A DNA stretch of 64,000 nt from Butyrivibrio sp. MC2013 (GCF_000424585.1 NZ_AUKE01000006.1:124001-188000); one strand, 5' to 3'; numbered from the stretch's first letter, positions 28,089-37,181 are shown. A program made the numbers and translations. The notes: generated from the sequence alone by a model not told the origin.

Positions 28089-28544
28089 TCAGGATATATC
28101 GGCGCCTCGTCCACTTATCTGGACCTTATGCACGCCCCTTTTCCTCTCAATGGCCGCAGCAAGGTCTGTAGCGCTCGCCGATTCATTAAGTACCTGCAAG
28201 GATACAGAAAGATTGGCCACTCCGTTAATCGGGATTGACTGATGGATAGTCAGGATATTAGCACCTGAATCCGCTATGATAGACAGGACATCCGACAATA
28301 CTCCGGGCTCGTCATTCATCTGAAGAGTCAGGGTAAAAGTGGTTCCCTGAAGAGTATCATGAAATTCATATATATCATCTTTGTATTTGTAAAATGAGCT
28401 GCGACTGATACCCTGCTCTTCCACAGCTTCATTTACCGTTCTCACCTTGCCTGATTCAAGAAGCTTCTTGGCTTCCACTACTTTGATCAGGACTTCCGGT
28501 ACTGCCTGGCGGCGTACCACATAATAACCTGTGTGCTCTCCCAT
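28089..28544 (-). CDS. ACT-domain protein of the PheB/UPF0735 type
   Basis: 151 residues. An N-terminal helical part (YYVVRRQAVPEVLIKVVEA, then a helix-turn-helix-like SRSSFYKYKD) precedes a C-terminal ACT domain (about 75-148, MNDEPGVLSDVLSIIAD). Proteins of this type are regularly found next to hom and are thought to sense amino acids, but their role is unproven. The ATG at 28544 has AGGG seven bases upstream; a TTG six codons earlier is less likely. First gene of the hom operon. Confidence 0.85.
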   Translation of the reverse strand: MGEHTGYYVVRRQAVPEVLIKVVEAKKLLESGKVRTVNEAVEEQGISRSSFYKYKDDIYEFHDTLQGTTFTLTLQMNDEPGVLSDVLSIIADSGANILTIHQSIPINGVANLSVSLQVLNESASATDLAAAIERKRGVHKVQISGRGADIS

Positions 28545-28631
28545 GATAATCCCTGATATCAATACTTCCTACAAAAAACTATTCCGAAACAATGTACGCG
28601 CCATGCGGACATTTGTACGCTGACAAAAGAT

Positions 28632-28660
28632 AGTTTAGCACATCAAAGTAACAGAGACAA
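28632..28660 (-). promoter_or_regulatory. Promoter of the ACT-hom-aspartokinase operon
   Basis: On the minus strand TTGTCT (28660-28655), 17-bp spacer, TAAACT (28637-28632). The leader of about 80 nt contains two GTACGC-like boxes (about 28595-28620) in inverted and direct arrangement, which might be regulatory. No T-box or known riboswitch core was seen. Confidence 0.5.
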
Positions 28661-28817
28661 TCAAATATTAGCCAAAATTTATTCTTTTTTCATGGAATGA
28701 ATGTAAAATATGCACACAAAGAGCCTATTACTGTATATTTATATATTTACTGACCAAAGCTCAAAGAATGTATATGCCATGTCATCCGGATAAATGATCA
28801 CGCCTAAATAAAGGGGC

Positions 28818-29993
28818 CTATTTTAGCAAACGTGGCAGGAGCTTCATATAATCAAAGTCCGCCAGAGCTTTAATGCAGCCTCTTTGAGCAATGGCAGCCC
28901 GGCTCTCTTCCTCTTTTAGATAATAGGCCGCCTTGTCCCTTAGCTCATCGGCATTTCTGAATATGACAAGCTCGCTCCCATCTTCAAAATACTCTGCAAG
29001 CTCGGATGTATAGCTGGACAGGAGAAAACCGCCTGCGCCCAGTATATCCAGGACTCTCAGGGACATACCGCTTCTGATGGACCTCATCATGATATTCAGA
29101 TTGATCCTGGATCTGTGGAATATACGAGGCATCCGCTCCAGGTAATCAGCTTCTCCCATATCGCATACATTATCAAGGCTGGGGCCGTCATGCTTGGTAT
29201 ACAGATCCACCTTGTGCTCCATGCCCAGCATCTGAAGGTAAACTGCGCGGTCCAGCTGGGTCACCTTCTTCTTTAATATGTCCCTTAGGAGTATATCTTC
29301 ATCAAATATATATCTGCCTCCGGATACATCTATCCTGAGATATCCACTCAGCTCCCTCACCATAGAGGCAGGCAGGAGCTTATCATCTCCCAGATAATCC
29401 CTGTCAAAATATGGGAGCTGCTTATCCATAAGTTCATCCAGGTATTCTCCCAGCTTGTCAGGCATCAGCTCTCTGGCCAGATCATAAAAATTGTACTCAT
29501 TATTATAGAGATTACCCACAAAGGATATCTCATGTTCATACACCCTACTTCCCCCATCAAGAGCAGCCATCTGCCTGCGCAGCCTCTCAGAATTGACTCC
29601 CAGGGGAGCATAAGAGACAGTAGTCACATTCTTTTCTCTATATAGGTCCACCAGAGCCCTGTCGAAGAGGTATATCCTGTTACAATCATTTATCACATCT
29701 ACCGATGCAAGGGGAAAATGAGGAGAATCAAATACCCATGAGACATAAGGAACCCCTTCCCTTTGACAGACCCTGGAGATTATAGGAAAGAAATTCCAGC
29801 TAAATACCATATCAAAAGAAGGCGTGGCAGTTCCCTCTCTTAGGGCTTCCTCCAGCCTTCCTTCAAAATGTTCATCCTGATCTGACAGATTCCAAGGGCA
29901 GCGAAAGATTACCAGCTCGTGCCCAAGTCTTGTCATGCAATCTATGGTATCTTCAGCAGTAAACTCGTTCCAGTGATAGTACAGTATACGCAT
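28818..29993 (-). CDS. CgeB-like glycosyltransferase (DUF3880 family)
   Basis: 391 residues. The N-terminal half resembles DUF3880 (MRILYYHWNEFT, SWNFFPIISRVCQREGVPYVSW) and the C-terminal half the Glyco_trans_1_2 domain (RINLNIMMRSIRSGMSLRVLDILGAGGF and SYTSELAEYFEDG). Such proteins are named after the Bacillus spore-coat protein CgeB but occur widely in surface glycosylation. GGGAG precedes the ATG. It is alone between the hom operon and dapF, 51 bp after dapF on the same strand, so the two may be co-transcribed. Acceptor unknown. Confidence 0.75.
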   Translation of the reverse strand: MRILYYHWNEFTAEDTIDCMTRLGHELVIFRCPWNLSDQDEHFEGRLEEALREGTATPSFDMVFSWNFFPIISRVCQREGVPYVSWVFDSPHFPLASVDVINDCNRIYLFDRALVDLYREKNVTTVSYAPLGVNSERLRRQMAALDGGSRVYEHEISFVGNLYNNEYNFYDLARELMPDKLGEYLDELMDKQLPYFDRDYLGDDKLLPASMVRELSGYLRIDVSGGRYIFDEDILLRDILKKKVTQLDRAVYLQMLGMEHKVDLYTKHDGPSLDNVCDMGEADYLERMPRIFHRSRINLNIMMRSIRSGMSLRVLDILGAGGFLLSSYTSELAEYFEDGSELVIFRNADELRDKAAYYLKEEESRAAIAQRGCIKALADFDYMKLLPRLLK

Positions 29994-30044
29994 AATAGCT
30001 CCCGCCTGTCATCCGGTATACAGCTCTTTGCAGCTCATAAACTG

Positions 30045-30929
30045 TCAAAACTTTATCTCACCCTCAAATACTGTCTCTGCAGGCCCTGTCATATACACAG
30101 TATTTTCTTCCCTGTCCCAGCTGCAGATTATCTTGCCTCCAAGTACATTGACCGTGATCTCATCATCAGTCAGCCCGTTTAATATGCAGGCTACAGCAGT
30201 AGCACAGCAGCCGGTACCACAAGCAAGAGTCTCGCCGGTGCCTCTCTCCCATACTCTCATATGAACGCTCTTCTTACTGTCTACATGCACAAATTCTGTA
30301 TTGGTCCTCTGAGGGAAATAAGGATGATTCTCAAAATCCGGACCGTACTTCTCTATATCAAAGTTCTCCAGACTCTCATTCTCGCCCAAAAAGACCACAG
30401 CATGAGGGTTACCCATGGATACACAGGTCATGTAGAAATTCCTGTCCTTTACAGGGATAGGTACATTTACAATCTTGTCCATAGAGCCAAACTTTTGTGT
30501 GCTGACCGGTATAGATGCCGGAATAAGTTCAGGCGCTCCCATATTCACACGTACTCTTGTGACCAGTCCCCCTGATGTCTGAAGGTCCAGAAATCTTACT
30601 CTGCCAAAAGAACTGATAGCCAGCCCCTTTGTCTTATCAGTCATCTTGTGATCATACACATACTTGGCAACGCATCTGATACCATTGCCGCACATCTCAG
30701 ACCTGGAGCCATCTGCATTGTACATCTCCATCTCAAAATCAGCATTGGGATCTGGATTGATAAAGATCAGTCCATCACTTCCTATCCCAAAATGCCTGTC
30801 TGATACACGTCTGGCCAGCTCAGCCTTATCTTCATCAGGGATATTTTCAGCTTCTCCGTTTATATATACATAATCGTTGCCGGCTCCCTGCATCTTGGTA
30901 AACCTGATAGTCCTACCCTCTAAACTCAT
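30045..30929 (-). CDS. dapF: Diaminopimelate epimerase
   Basis: 294 residues. The two catalytic cysteines are in EMCGNGIRCVAKY and TLACGTGCCATA, and the N-terminus FTKMQGAGNDYVYIN is typical. It converts LL- to meso-diaminopimelate for lysine and peptidoglycan. GGAGG lies seven bases upstream of the ATG. It is followed by the CgeB-like gene on the same strand; no other dap gene is in the window. Confidence 0.96.
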   Translation of the reverse strand: MSLEGRTIRFTKMQGAGNDYVYINGEAENIPDEDKAELARRVSDRHFGIGSDGLIFINPDPNADFEMEMYNADGSRSEMCGNGIRCVAKYVYDHKMTDKTKGLAISSFGRVRFLDLQTSGGLVTRVRVNMGAPELIPASIPVSTQKFGSMDKIVNVPIPVKDRNFYMTCVSMGNPHAVVFLGENESLENFDIEKYGPDFENHPYFPQRTNTEFVHVDSKKSVHMRVWERGTGETLACGTGCCATAVACILNGLTDDEITVNVLGGKIICSWDREENTVYMTGPAETVFEGEIKF

Positions 30930-30991
30930 AATTATTCCTCCCTGCCAAAGCAGATTATTTGCTCATATCTTACCACAGTCAAATCCATAGA

Positions 30992-31033
30992 AAAAGAGGC
31001 TTCGCTGTAGTATAACCAGCAAAAGCCTCTTTT
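30992..31033 (-). terminator. Rho-independent terminator of the S41-lipoprotein run
   Basis: AAAAGAGGCTT (30992-31002) pairs with AAGCCTCTTTT (31023-31033), with inner GCTG/CAGC. On the minus strand TTTTTCTATGG follows. It starts three bases beyond the lipoprotein stop. Confidence 0.85.
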
Positions 31034-31036
31034 TTG

Positions 31037-31786
31037 TTAATCTTCAATATTCTCTTTCCATGAATCTAATACCACAAATGCTTTTTGATCCCTATCATAT
31101 CCAATTAACGACACCAGATCTCCAGTATAATCTGAATGCCCATCCATATATGTGTATTGATAAGTCTGCATCTTGGAAGCATCACCCTCTACCCGCTGAA
31201 TCTGATAAAGGGTATCCAGGCCGCCTTCTGAATCTGTACCTTCACCCTCCTCATAATAATCAAGAAGATCAAAGAGTTCAAAGCGCGGCATATCACTTAC
31301 CCACAACACCCAGGCATCATGTGTACCATTTCCTCCGGCACCATGAGTATCAAATAGAAATACATACTCAGGATTTGAATCCCGGTCAAAATCAAAAGCC
31401 AAAATATCTTCTAATGATCTATCTTCCAGTTCTTCCTGTGACAGCCTATCATCATCTGAAATACTCACTGTAGTATTTCCATTAAGAAGCACGTAAAAGT
31501 CTTGAATCCTCTGACTCCCCTCTACGTCCTTATAAGATAAAACAATCTTATCCTCCTGCTCATTGAAATCCAGATCCTGGAGAGTTTCTCCTTCATTAGC
31601 TAACTGCTTTGTCCATGAAGATGTATCTGGTAAAATAATATCTCTAACAGTCTCTATCGTAGAATCAGTCTGAACATCTGCAGCTTGTGCAGTATGTTGT
31701 ACTGTATCTGCTTGTTGTGAGCATGCGGCACACATACCCATTACCAATAATATACTTGCTCCTAAAAATAGTCGTCTCATCTTCAT
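31037..31786 (-). CDS. Lipoprotein of unknown function with FG-GAP-like segment
   Basis: 249 residues. The signal peptide ends in the lipobox MCAAC (Cys at about residue 21-22), so it is lipid-anchored outside. The middle reads DFDRDSNPEYVFLFDTHG then GAGGNGTHDAW, like the calcium-binding FG-GAP/VCBS-type repeats, and a second strand-rich segment with YTYMDGHSDYTG follows. No enzyme motif seen. GAAGGAAGG precedes the ATG, and the start overlaps the stop of the upstream S41-like gene (ATGA), so translation is probably coupled. Last gene of a three-gene exported set. Confidence 0.75.
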   Translation of the reverse strand: MKMRRLFLGASILLVMGMCAACSQQADTVQHTAQAADVQTDSTIETVRDIILPDTSSWTKQLANEGETLQDLDFNEQEDKIVLSYKDVEGSQRIQDFYVLLNGNTTVSISDDDRLSQEELEDRSLEDILAFDFDRDSNPEYVFLFDTHGAGGNGTHDAWVLWVSDMPRFELFDLLDYYEEGEGTDSEGGLDTLYQIQRVEGDASKMQTYQYTYMDGHSDYTGDLVSLIGYDRDQKAFVVLDSWKENIED

Positions 31787-33021
31787 TTCCTTCCTTCTTT
31801 TATCAACCTAAGCACCGTATCCAGCGGTTTTTCGTTCTTTTTAGATATAATGTCAGGTACAGTGCCATAGAGATTATTGACCAAACCTTTATCATTCAAT
31901 CTGACTGCAAGTGTAAAGCGTATGCATATTCCTGTATTATCCAGCATCACTACAACCGGATCACATACCCCGTCTCCGCCTGTTCGTCTTCCTACAACTG
32001 TTGCCCAGCCGGTTTGCTTGCAAAAATCCGTAAACATATCAGCCGAAGAATACGTATCTTCACTTACAAGCAGCCACTTTTTTGCGTGATTTTCTATTAT
32101 ATCATTCCCATAGTTCTCACCATAGAATTTGAAATCAACATTGCTTTTTATAGACAAGTCATCAATCCCTGTTATTTCCTCTATTTTTTTCCTTTCACTA
32201 TAATCCATATTTAAATGCTCAAAAGAGCCACTCCCATTATCATAGAACTCCCTGTACAACGGAGAATCAATAAAATATAATTCCTGGTGATAACTGTATT
32301 CACCTCCCAAAGGAGCAACTATATTATCAAACCAGTAGCTTGCATCGCCGCCTCCATTACTTGTTATATCAAAAATGATATTCTCACAATCTTCATGCCC
32401 TTTAAGGCAATACTCCATTAGACAGCTGTCCGACATAACGGATGAATGCGTAAATGAATCAATCCGAATATATACAGCATCATAATCGTCAAGATATTTA
32501 TGGCTTACAAAGCGAAAATTTGAAGAGCCGTTTTTATCTATAGGCTCTTCAGACTCAGATTCATCTTTAAATAATGCCAATGTCTTCTCATTAAGCAGTA
32601 CTTCACACCATCTTTTAGAACTGAAATCTCCCTCCTCTTCCAGCCCTTGATATAGTTTTATATCATCATAATTAACAAGGCGAAGATGTGCATAGTTACC
32701 AAGCTGTCTGGTTACCTGATCAAGGATTACCTTCAACCCTTCGGCGCTATCTATCTTTGTTACCTGTTCCCTATACGATTTCTTTATATCTTCAACATCT
32801 ATATCCATATTTCGTAGCAAAGGAAGAAATGGATAATAATCTTCAAGCACTTGCCAAAATTGATCATAATCTTCTAAGTATATAGAGGTATTTTCAAAAT
32901 CCGCAGATTCGCTTATAAAAGCGTTTTTCCGAGCAAAATCCTCTGTATAACCGGCATTTGCGCAAGCAAAGATACCCAAAGCGCTAAGTAATAAACAGAG
33001 TATAAAGATTTTTCTTCTCAA
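31783..33021 (-). CDS. S41-protease-like exported protein, downstream paralog
   Basis: 412 residues starting at a TTG with GAGG eight bases upstream. The signal peptide ends near FACAN, which could be a lipobox. The N-terminal part (LEDYDQFWQVLEDYYPF, then YAHLRLV) and the C-terminal S41 domain (IIFDITSNGGGDASYW, SEDTYSSADMF, GRRTGGDG) match the neighbouring paralog, and both end with the block PDIISKKNEKPLDTVLR. Ser in TYSSA is the likely nucleophile. The Lys of the CtpA Ser-Lys dyad is not visible in the usual place. Substrate unknown. It lies between its paralog and a coupled lipoprotein gene. Confidence 0.8.
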   Translation of the reverse strand: MRRKIFILCLLLSALGIFACANAGYTEDFARKNAFISESADFENTSIYLEDYDQFWQVLEDYYPFLPLLRNMDIDVEDIKKSYREQVTKIDSAEGLKVILDQVTRQLGNYAHLRLVNYDDIKLYQGLEEEGDFSSKRWCEVLLNEKTLALFKDESESEEPIDKNGSSNFRFVSHKYLDDYDAVYIRIDSFTHSSVMSDSCLMEYCLKGHEDCENIIFDITSNGGGDASYWFDNIVAPLGGEYSYHQELYFIDSPLYREFYDNGSGSFEHLNMDYSERKKIEEITGIDDLSIKSNVDFKFYGENYGNDIIENHAKKWLLVSEDTYSSADMFTDFCKQTGWATVVGRRTGGDGVCDPVVVMLDNTGICIRFTLAVRLNDKGLVNNLYGTVPDIISKKNEKPLDTVLRLIKEGRK

Positions 33022-33045
33022 CTCACAAACCTCATTTAATAAAAA

Positions 33046-34374
33046 CTACTGGTCTTCGCTTTTTAACACTCGCAAAACTGTATCCAACGGTTTTTCATTC
33101 TTTTTGGATATAATATCCGGCATCGTACCATATATATTGTTTACTCGTCCGTCCTCTTCTATCTTTACAGCGTTTGTATATTTAAAACACACACCAGTAT
33201 TATCAAGGCGTACAAAAACAGGAGGCAAGCTCCCACATCCACCTGTACGTGTGCCCACAACTGTAGCCCACCCCGTCTTTTTGCAAAAAGATGCAAAAGA
33301 ATCCGCTGAAGAGTATGTTATATCACCGACTAGTAACCAACGCTTAGCTTCTGTATTTAATGATCTTTCTACAGAATCTGTGAAATCGCATACCTGCTTA
33401 TACTCTTGTTTGATTGAGATATTATCTATACCTGTTTTGCTCTTTATGTCTTCTTGCTCTTTAGGAGTTAAATGTATAATTTCTGCATCATTGCCTTTAG
33501 AGAAGAAATTCCAAAATAGGGGTGAATCAGCAAAATAATATTGCTCGCTATAATCATATTTTCCGCCAAAAGGAGCAACAATATTTTCCATCCAATATGT
33601 ATCATCTCCCCCCGGATTATCAGAGATATCTATGATTATATTGCTATAATCTTTATATTTTCCAAGGTAATCCTTCATAACATTTCGATCAGCATCAACG
33701 GTGAAGTGCTCAAAACTCCCAAAGTGAATATATACTATGTCATCATCAATCACTCTACTTCTAACAAATGCGTATTTTGAGTTTTCTGTTTGGACAGTGT
33801 CTTCATCAACGGTAGATTCACTCTCTACATCTTCCATTCCATATAGTTTCAAAGTCTTATCATCTGATAATACTTCATACCATGGATTGTATAAATCTTT
33901 TCTGGCTTCATATGCATCTTTGTATACCAAAAAAGTATGCTTATCGACTACAGACAAATGCGCATATCCGCCTAATTGCCTGCATACCTGATTCAAAATA
34001 ACCATTAGACCTTCCGGCCCTTCAACTTTATATACATTTTCGCGATATGTATCTTTTATGCCTTGAACATCTATCCCCAGATCATCCAGCATAGTATAAA
34101 AAGGATAGTTTGTTTCAATTTCATCCCAAAACTGATCATAATCCTCTAAATACTGCGCCACAGCACTGTCTTCATAAATATAACTTGAGGATTCAAAACA
34201 ATCATCTTTTTGGTCCGGCTCTGATGCTTCCTTATTTGATGAATCAACGGTATTTATAGATGAGTTACTGACGGCATTGTCATTTTCCCCAGTACAAGAA
34301 GTCATAAGCACCATAATTAATAAGCACCACATACCAATTACTATTATTCTTCTCATAGACTCAAGTGTATCCAA
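33046..34374 (-). CDS. S41-protease-like lipoprotein, upstream paralog
   Basis: 442 residues. The start is a TTG at 34374 with GGAG six bases before it; the next ATG (six codons in) has no RBS. The signal ends in lipobox LMTSC. It shares the layout of its neighbour: EDYDQFWDEIETNYPF, then GGYAHLSVV, IIIDISDNPGGDDTYW, ITYSSADSFASFCKKTGW and GTRTGGCG. The two genes are 24 bp apart, a tandem duplication that has diverged. Base composition is more AT-rich than the flanking housekeeping genes. A divergent toxin-antitoxin operon starts about 110 bp away. Confidence 0.8.
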   Translation of the reverse strand: MDTLESMRRIIVIGMWCLLIMVLMTSCTGENDNAVSNSSINTVDSSNKEASEPDQKDDCFESSSYIYEDSAVAQYLEDYDQFWDEIETNYPFYTMLDDLGIDVQGIKDTYRENVYKVEGPEGLMVILNQVCRQLGGYAHLSVVDKHTFLVYKDAYEARKDLYNPWYEVLSDDKTLKLYGMEDVESESTVDEDTVQTENSKYAFVRSRVIDDDIVYIHFGSFEHFTVDADRNVMKDYLGKYKDYSNIIIDISDNPGGDDTYWMENIVAPFGGKYDYSEQYYFADSPLFWNFFSKGNDAEIIHLTPKEQEDIKSKTGIDNISIKQEYKQVCDFTDSVERSLNTEAKRWLLVGDITYSSADSFASFCKKTGWATVVGTRTGGCGSLPPVFVRLDNTGVCFKYTNAVKIEEDGRVNNIYGTMPDIISKKNEKPLDTVLRVLKSEDQ

Positions 34375-34487
34375 GGGCGTCTCCGGCTTTTAAGTATACC
34401 AATACATTTATCAATATATATTAAGTATAATAGTTTGAGCTTGCATTTTCCACCCAAGATTATCACGATAATTATACAACTTGAGCA

Positions 34488-34527
34488 TTGTTTTGTGGCT
34501 ATATTTGGTATATAATTTAGCCACAAA
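34488..34527 (+). promoter_or_regulatory. Toxin-antitoxin promoter and autoregulatory operator
   Basis: TTGTTT (34488-34493), 17-bp spacer and consensus TATAAT (34511-34516). The perfect 10-bp inverted repeat TTTGTGGCTA (34492-34501) and TAGCCACAAA (34518-34527) brackets the -10 box. This is the expected layout for repression by an antitoxin or the toxin-antitoxin complex. The AAGGAG RBS follows within 12 bases. Confidence 0.8.
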
Positions 34528-34540
34528 GGAGAAAAATATT

Positions 34541-34798
34541 ATGCAGATAATTCCAATGAGAGATTTAAAGAACACAGTAGAAATCGAACGCAGATGCACC
34601 GAATCCAATGAGCCTGTTTTTGTCACCAAAAACGGATACGGAAAGCTTGTTGTAATGGATATAGATTATTATGAGCGTACCATGAGAAAGATTGACGAGG
34701 CAACTCTTATCAATAGAGGTATTTCTGATTATGAGAATGACAGGACCGTTGATGGAAGAAAAGCCATAAAAAAGCTGAGGGAAAGACATGGCCTCTAA
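34541..34798 (+). CDS. Phd/YefM-family antitoxin
   Basis: 85 residues. The N-terminus MQIIPMRDLKNT and VFVTKNGYGKLVVMDIDYYE are typical of Phd/YefM antitoxins, which dimerise to bind DNA and use the C-terminal tail to block the toxin. AAGGAG lies ten bases before the ATG at 34541; an in-frame ATG at 34481 lies upstream of the promoter. It overlaps the toxin gene by 11 bp. Confidence 0.9.
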   Translation: MQIIPMRDLKNTVEIERRCTESNEPVFVTKNGYGKLVVMDIDYYERTMRKIDEATLINRGISDYENDRTVDGRKAIKKLRERHGL

Positions 34799-35117
34799 AA
34801 GATATTATTATGAATTAACCGAAATAGCAGAAGCAGATATCGACGAGACCCTCTCATATATTTCAAATGATCTATCCAATCCTGATGCAGCGGCTGCTTT
34901 TTTGAATGCTTTTGAAGATAAACTTGAAGAAATATGCAAGAGTCCAAAAACCGGGCACATTGTCGAGAATCAATTCTTAAATAATTACGATGTCCGCAGA
35001 TTTCTTGTTGATAATTATATAGCGTATTACATTATTGACGATGATAATAACCGAATTGTCATCCTGAGAGTAGCATATGGAAAACGAAATCAGAACAAAA
35101 TATTAAAGGATTTATAG
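34788..35117 (+). CDS. RelE/ParE-family toxin
   Basis: 109 residues. YYYELTEIAEADIDETLSYI at the start and a C-terminal strand pair NYIAYYIIDDDNNRIVILR, then VAYGKRNQ, are the ParE/RelE fold. ParE poisons gyrase while RelE cleaves ribosome-bound mRNA; I cannot tell which applies. The ATG lies inside the antitoxin gene, so translation is coupled and the antitoxin is made first. A strong terminator follows. Confidence 0.88.
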   Translation: MASKRYYYELTEIAEADIDETLSYISNDLSNPDAAAAFLNAFEDKLEEICKSPKTGHIVENQFLNNYDVRRFLVDNYIAYYIIDDDNNRIVILRVAYGKRNQNKILKDL

Positions 35118-35124
35118 ACAAAAA

Positions 35125-35157
35125 CCGCGCCTGACTAATCATTCCAGTCAGGCGCGG
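35125..35157. terminator. Bidirectional terminator between toxin and chitinase genes
   Basis: CCGCGCCTGACT pairs with AGTCAGGCGCGG, 9-nt loop. On plus it is followed by CATTTATTT, on minus by TTTTTGTC. It serves the convergent toxin (+) and GH18 (-) genes. Confidence 0.85.
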
Positions 35158-35267
35158 CATTTATTTGCCAATACAATCATCCCAGGGGGTAATAGTGACC
35201 TGTCACTTCTACCTCTATCTTATTGTTTTTGTAATTAATGCTCATTTTGCCATAGACAAGCGCATGA

Positions 35268-37010
35268 TCAATCGATCAGTTCCATCTTCCACTGCTGATT
35301 GGCATTGCCAAAGTATTCCCACATATGAACATTGCCGCCCGCTGTAGTGCTCTGGCCTTCTGCATCTATACATCTGTCGTTGTATTTGCTGGTGATATAT
35401 ACATATCCGTTACCGGCATCGTTAATATACCATTTCTGGTTATCACTGCCTGCACGGTCCCATATCTGCAGATTGCCGCCATCTCCCCAGGCCCAATCAG
35501 CAATATCCAGGGCTTTGCCGTGCATAATGCTGGTGATCACATAGCTGCCATCTGATTCTTTGTTTATTTCAAAGCCCTGGGCAGCTGTTCCGTTGATCGT
35601 CCACTGCTGAACATTCGCACCGTTATCCAGACTGGCGCCATTAATATCAAGAGCAAGGCCGCTATTGCGATTAACAAAACGAAATCTGGCCCTTTCCACC
35701 TTAATGGATGAAGTCTTGTCATTAAAGTCGCTTCCTATCCAGTTGCTGTCTGAGGTCAGCACCCTTGTGGCACCACTATAGTTATCATCTGCATAAAGAG
35801 TAACCTTGTAGCCAAAAGGTACCTTAAGGGATGACAGGTCGTCATTCTTAAAGCCCTTTGCCTGGAGTGCTGCCAATGTATAGCTTCCAATTCCAAGGCT
35901 GGCAGATCTGCCGCCATAGTTGATATCCTGGTAGATATAGACATCTCCGGAAGCAGTCTCGATACCTCCGCCATTATTGCCACCATTATTTCCGCCGTTG
36001 TTGCCGCCGTTGTTACCACCATTATTACCGCCTTCATTACCGGCGCCTGCAGACATCTCATTCTTGATGATAGCCAGGAGTGAATTCTGATCAAAGGAGT
36101 CCTGTGCGATCTCCCAGATCATGATACCGCCAAATCCCTTGGCATACTCAGCCTTTGCCTTGATAGTAGCAGCTCCGTTATAGGCGATGCCGTTATATTT
36201 GTCCTGATTAGCTGCAGCAGGGCTCATAGCGATGATCTGTGAGTATGTATAAGAAGCACCTGTAGAATCATAACCATAGAAGGGAACGCCGATGGTCATC
36301 CTGTCATTAGATACTCCTCTTGAAGAGTAGTAATTGACATTGTCATAGATCTGACTCCAGGGAGCCACATCTCCGCCGTTCTGGCTATAGTCATAGGTCA
36401 TCAGGTTCAGGAAATCAAAATAATTGTAGGTGCTGTTTGCAATAGAACCTGTAAACCAGGGTGAAACAGCCATAGTCAATAACTTGCCCTGAGGCTTTAA
36501 CCTGCCTGAGAGCTCTGAGATAAATGCGTCAAAATTGTTCCAGATATCAGCATCATTGAGCTCGATATCAATATCGACACCATCCAGACCGTATGTATTC
36601 ACATAGTTCATGATCTGGTTTACGACAGAGCTTCTCTTAGCTGCTGTAGTAAAAGCGCCATCGTTGATAAAGCCGCCCCATCCGCCAAGAGCTATAACAG
36701 CCTTAACGTTGTTATCGTGACATTTATTTACGATTCTTGTAACATCTGATCCTGAGAATCCCAAAGATACTGTTCCATTTGCGTATGTCATGAATGACAG
36801 ATTGCAATGGGTTAGTGCTGAAAAATCGATGGAGTCAATTGCATAGGTCCTGTAGGAAGGCATATATCCTACCACTCTCCTGCCTGCTGTCTCCGGTGAA
36901 TAGCTTGCCGCCTGCACATTAGCTGCTCCTACGGAGCATACTCCTCCCAGTGCAAGGCTTAGCGTGAGTGCCCCCATAAGCACTACCTTCTTGATAGATT
37001 TTAATAACAT
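35268..37010 (-). CDS. Secreted GH18 chitinase with beta/gamma-crystallin and ricin-type lectin modules
   Basis: 580 residues. A Sec signal peptide ends near VGAANVQA (1-34). The GH18 barrel (about 40-345) has the catalytic DGVDIDIE motif (about 142-149), with SLALGG-, MTYDYSQNGG and MIWEIAQD segments. A Gly/Asn linker of NNGG repeats leads to a beta/gamma-crystallin-like module (about 370-450, YQDINYGGRSASLGIGSY) and a ricin-type beta-trefoil lectin (about 455-580, three QxW-like repeats). It should cut chitin or peptidoglycan-related glycans outside the cell. The ATG at 37010 has AAGGG eight bases upstream. Confidence 0.92.
   Translation of the reverse strand: MLLKSIKKVVLMGALTLSLALGGVCSVGAANVQAASYSPETAGRRVVGYMPSYRTYAIDSIDFSALTHCNLSFMTYANGTVSLGFSGSDVTRIVNKCHDNNVKAVIALGGWGGFINDGAFTTAAKRSSVVNQIMNYVNTYGLDGVDIDIELNDADIWNNFDAFISELSGRLKPQGKLLTMAVSPWFTGSIANSTYNYFDFLNLMTYDYSQNGGDVAPWSQIYDNVNYYSSRGVSNDRMTIGVPFYGYDSTGASYTYSQIIAMSPAAANQDKYNGIAYNGAATIKAKAEYAKGFGGIMIWEIAQDSFDQNSLLAIIKNEMSAGAGNEGGNNGGNNGGNNGGNNGGNNGGGIETASGDVYIYQDINYGGRSASLGIGSYTLAALQAKGFKNDDLSSLKVPFGYKVTLYADDNYSGATRVLTSDSNWIGSDFNDKTSSIKVERARFRFVNRNSGLALDINGASLDNGANVQQWTINGTAAQGFEINKESDGSYVITSIMHGKALDIADWAWGDGGNLQIWDRAGSDNQKWYINDAGNGYVYITSKYNDRCIDAEGQSTTAGGNVHMWEYFGNANQQWKMELID
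35966..36032. repeat. Minisatellite encoding the NNGG linker of the chitinase
   Basis: About five imperfect 12-bp units encode (NNGG)n between the GH18 and crystallin modules. Because units are multiples of three, slippage would change linker length without a frameshift. Confidence 0.75.
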
Positions 37011-37104
37011 GTAATAACCCTTTCCGCACTTTTCGTGCTTTATTATTTTACCCCGCTGATTATTGTACATAATATTTGTGAAAAAATCCCGTAATATTTT
37101 GACT

Positions 37105-37118
37105 TTTTTGGCCAAAAA
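37105..37118. promoter_or_regulatory. 14-bp palindrome upstream of the chitinase gene
   Basis: TTTTTGGCCAAAAA, a perfect palindrome about 95 bp upstream of the chitinase start, at the upstream edge of its probable promoter region. It could be an operator. A second inverted repeat AATAAT/ATTATT lies next to it (about 37130-37145). No linked regulator. Confidence 0.35.
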
Positions 37119-37181
37119 GGAAAATCAGCAATAATAAAGCATTATTTTACAAAAAAGTGTTTACTCAGGAATGCACGTCAT

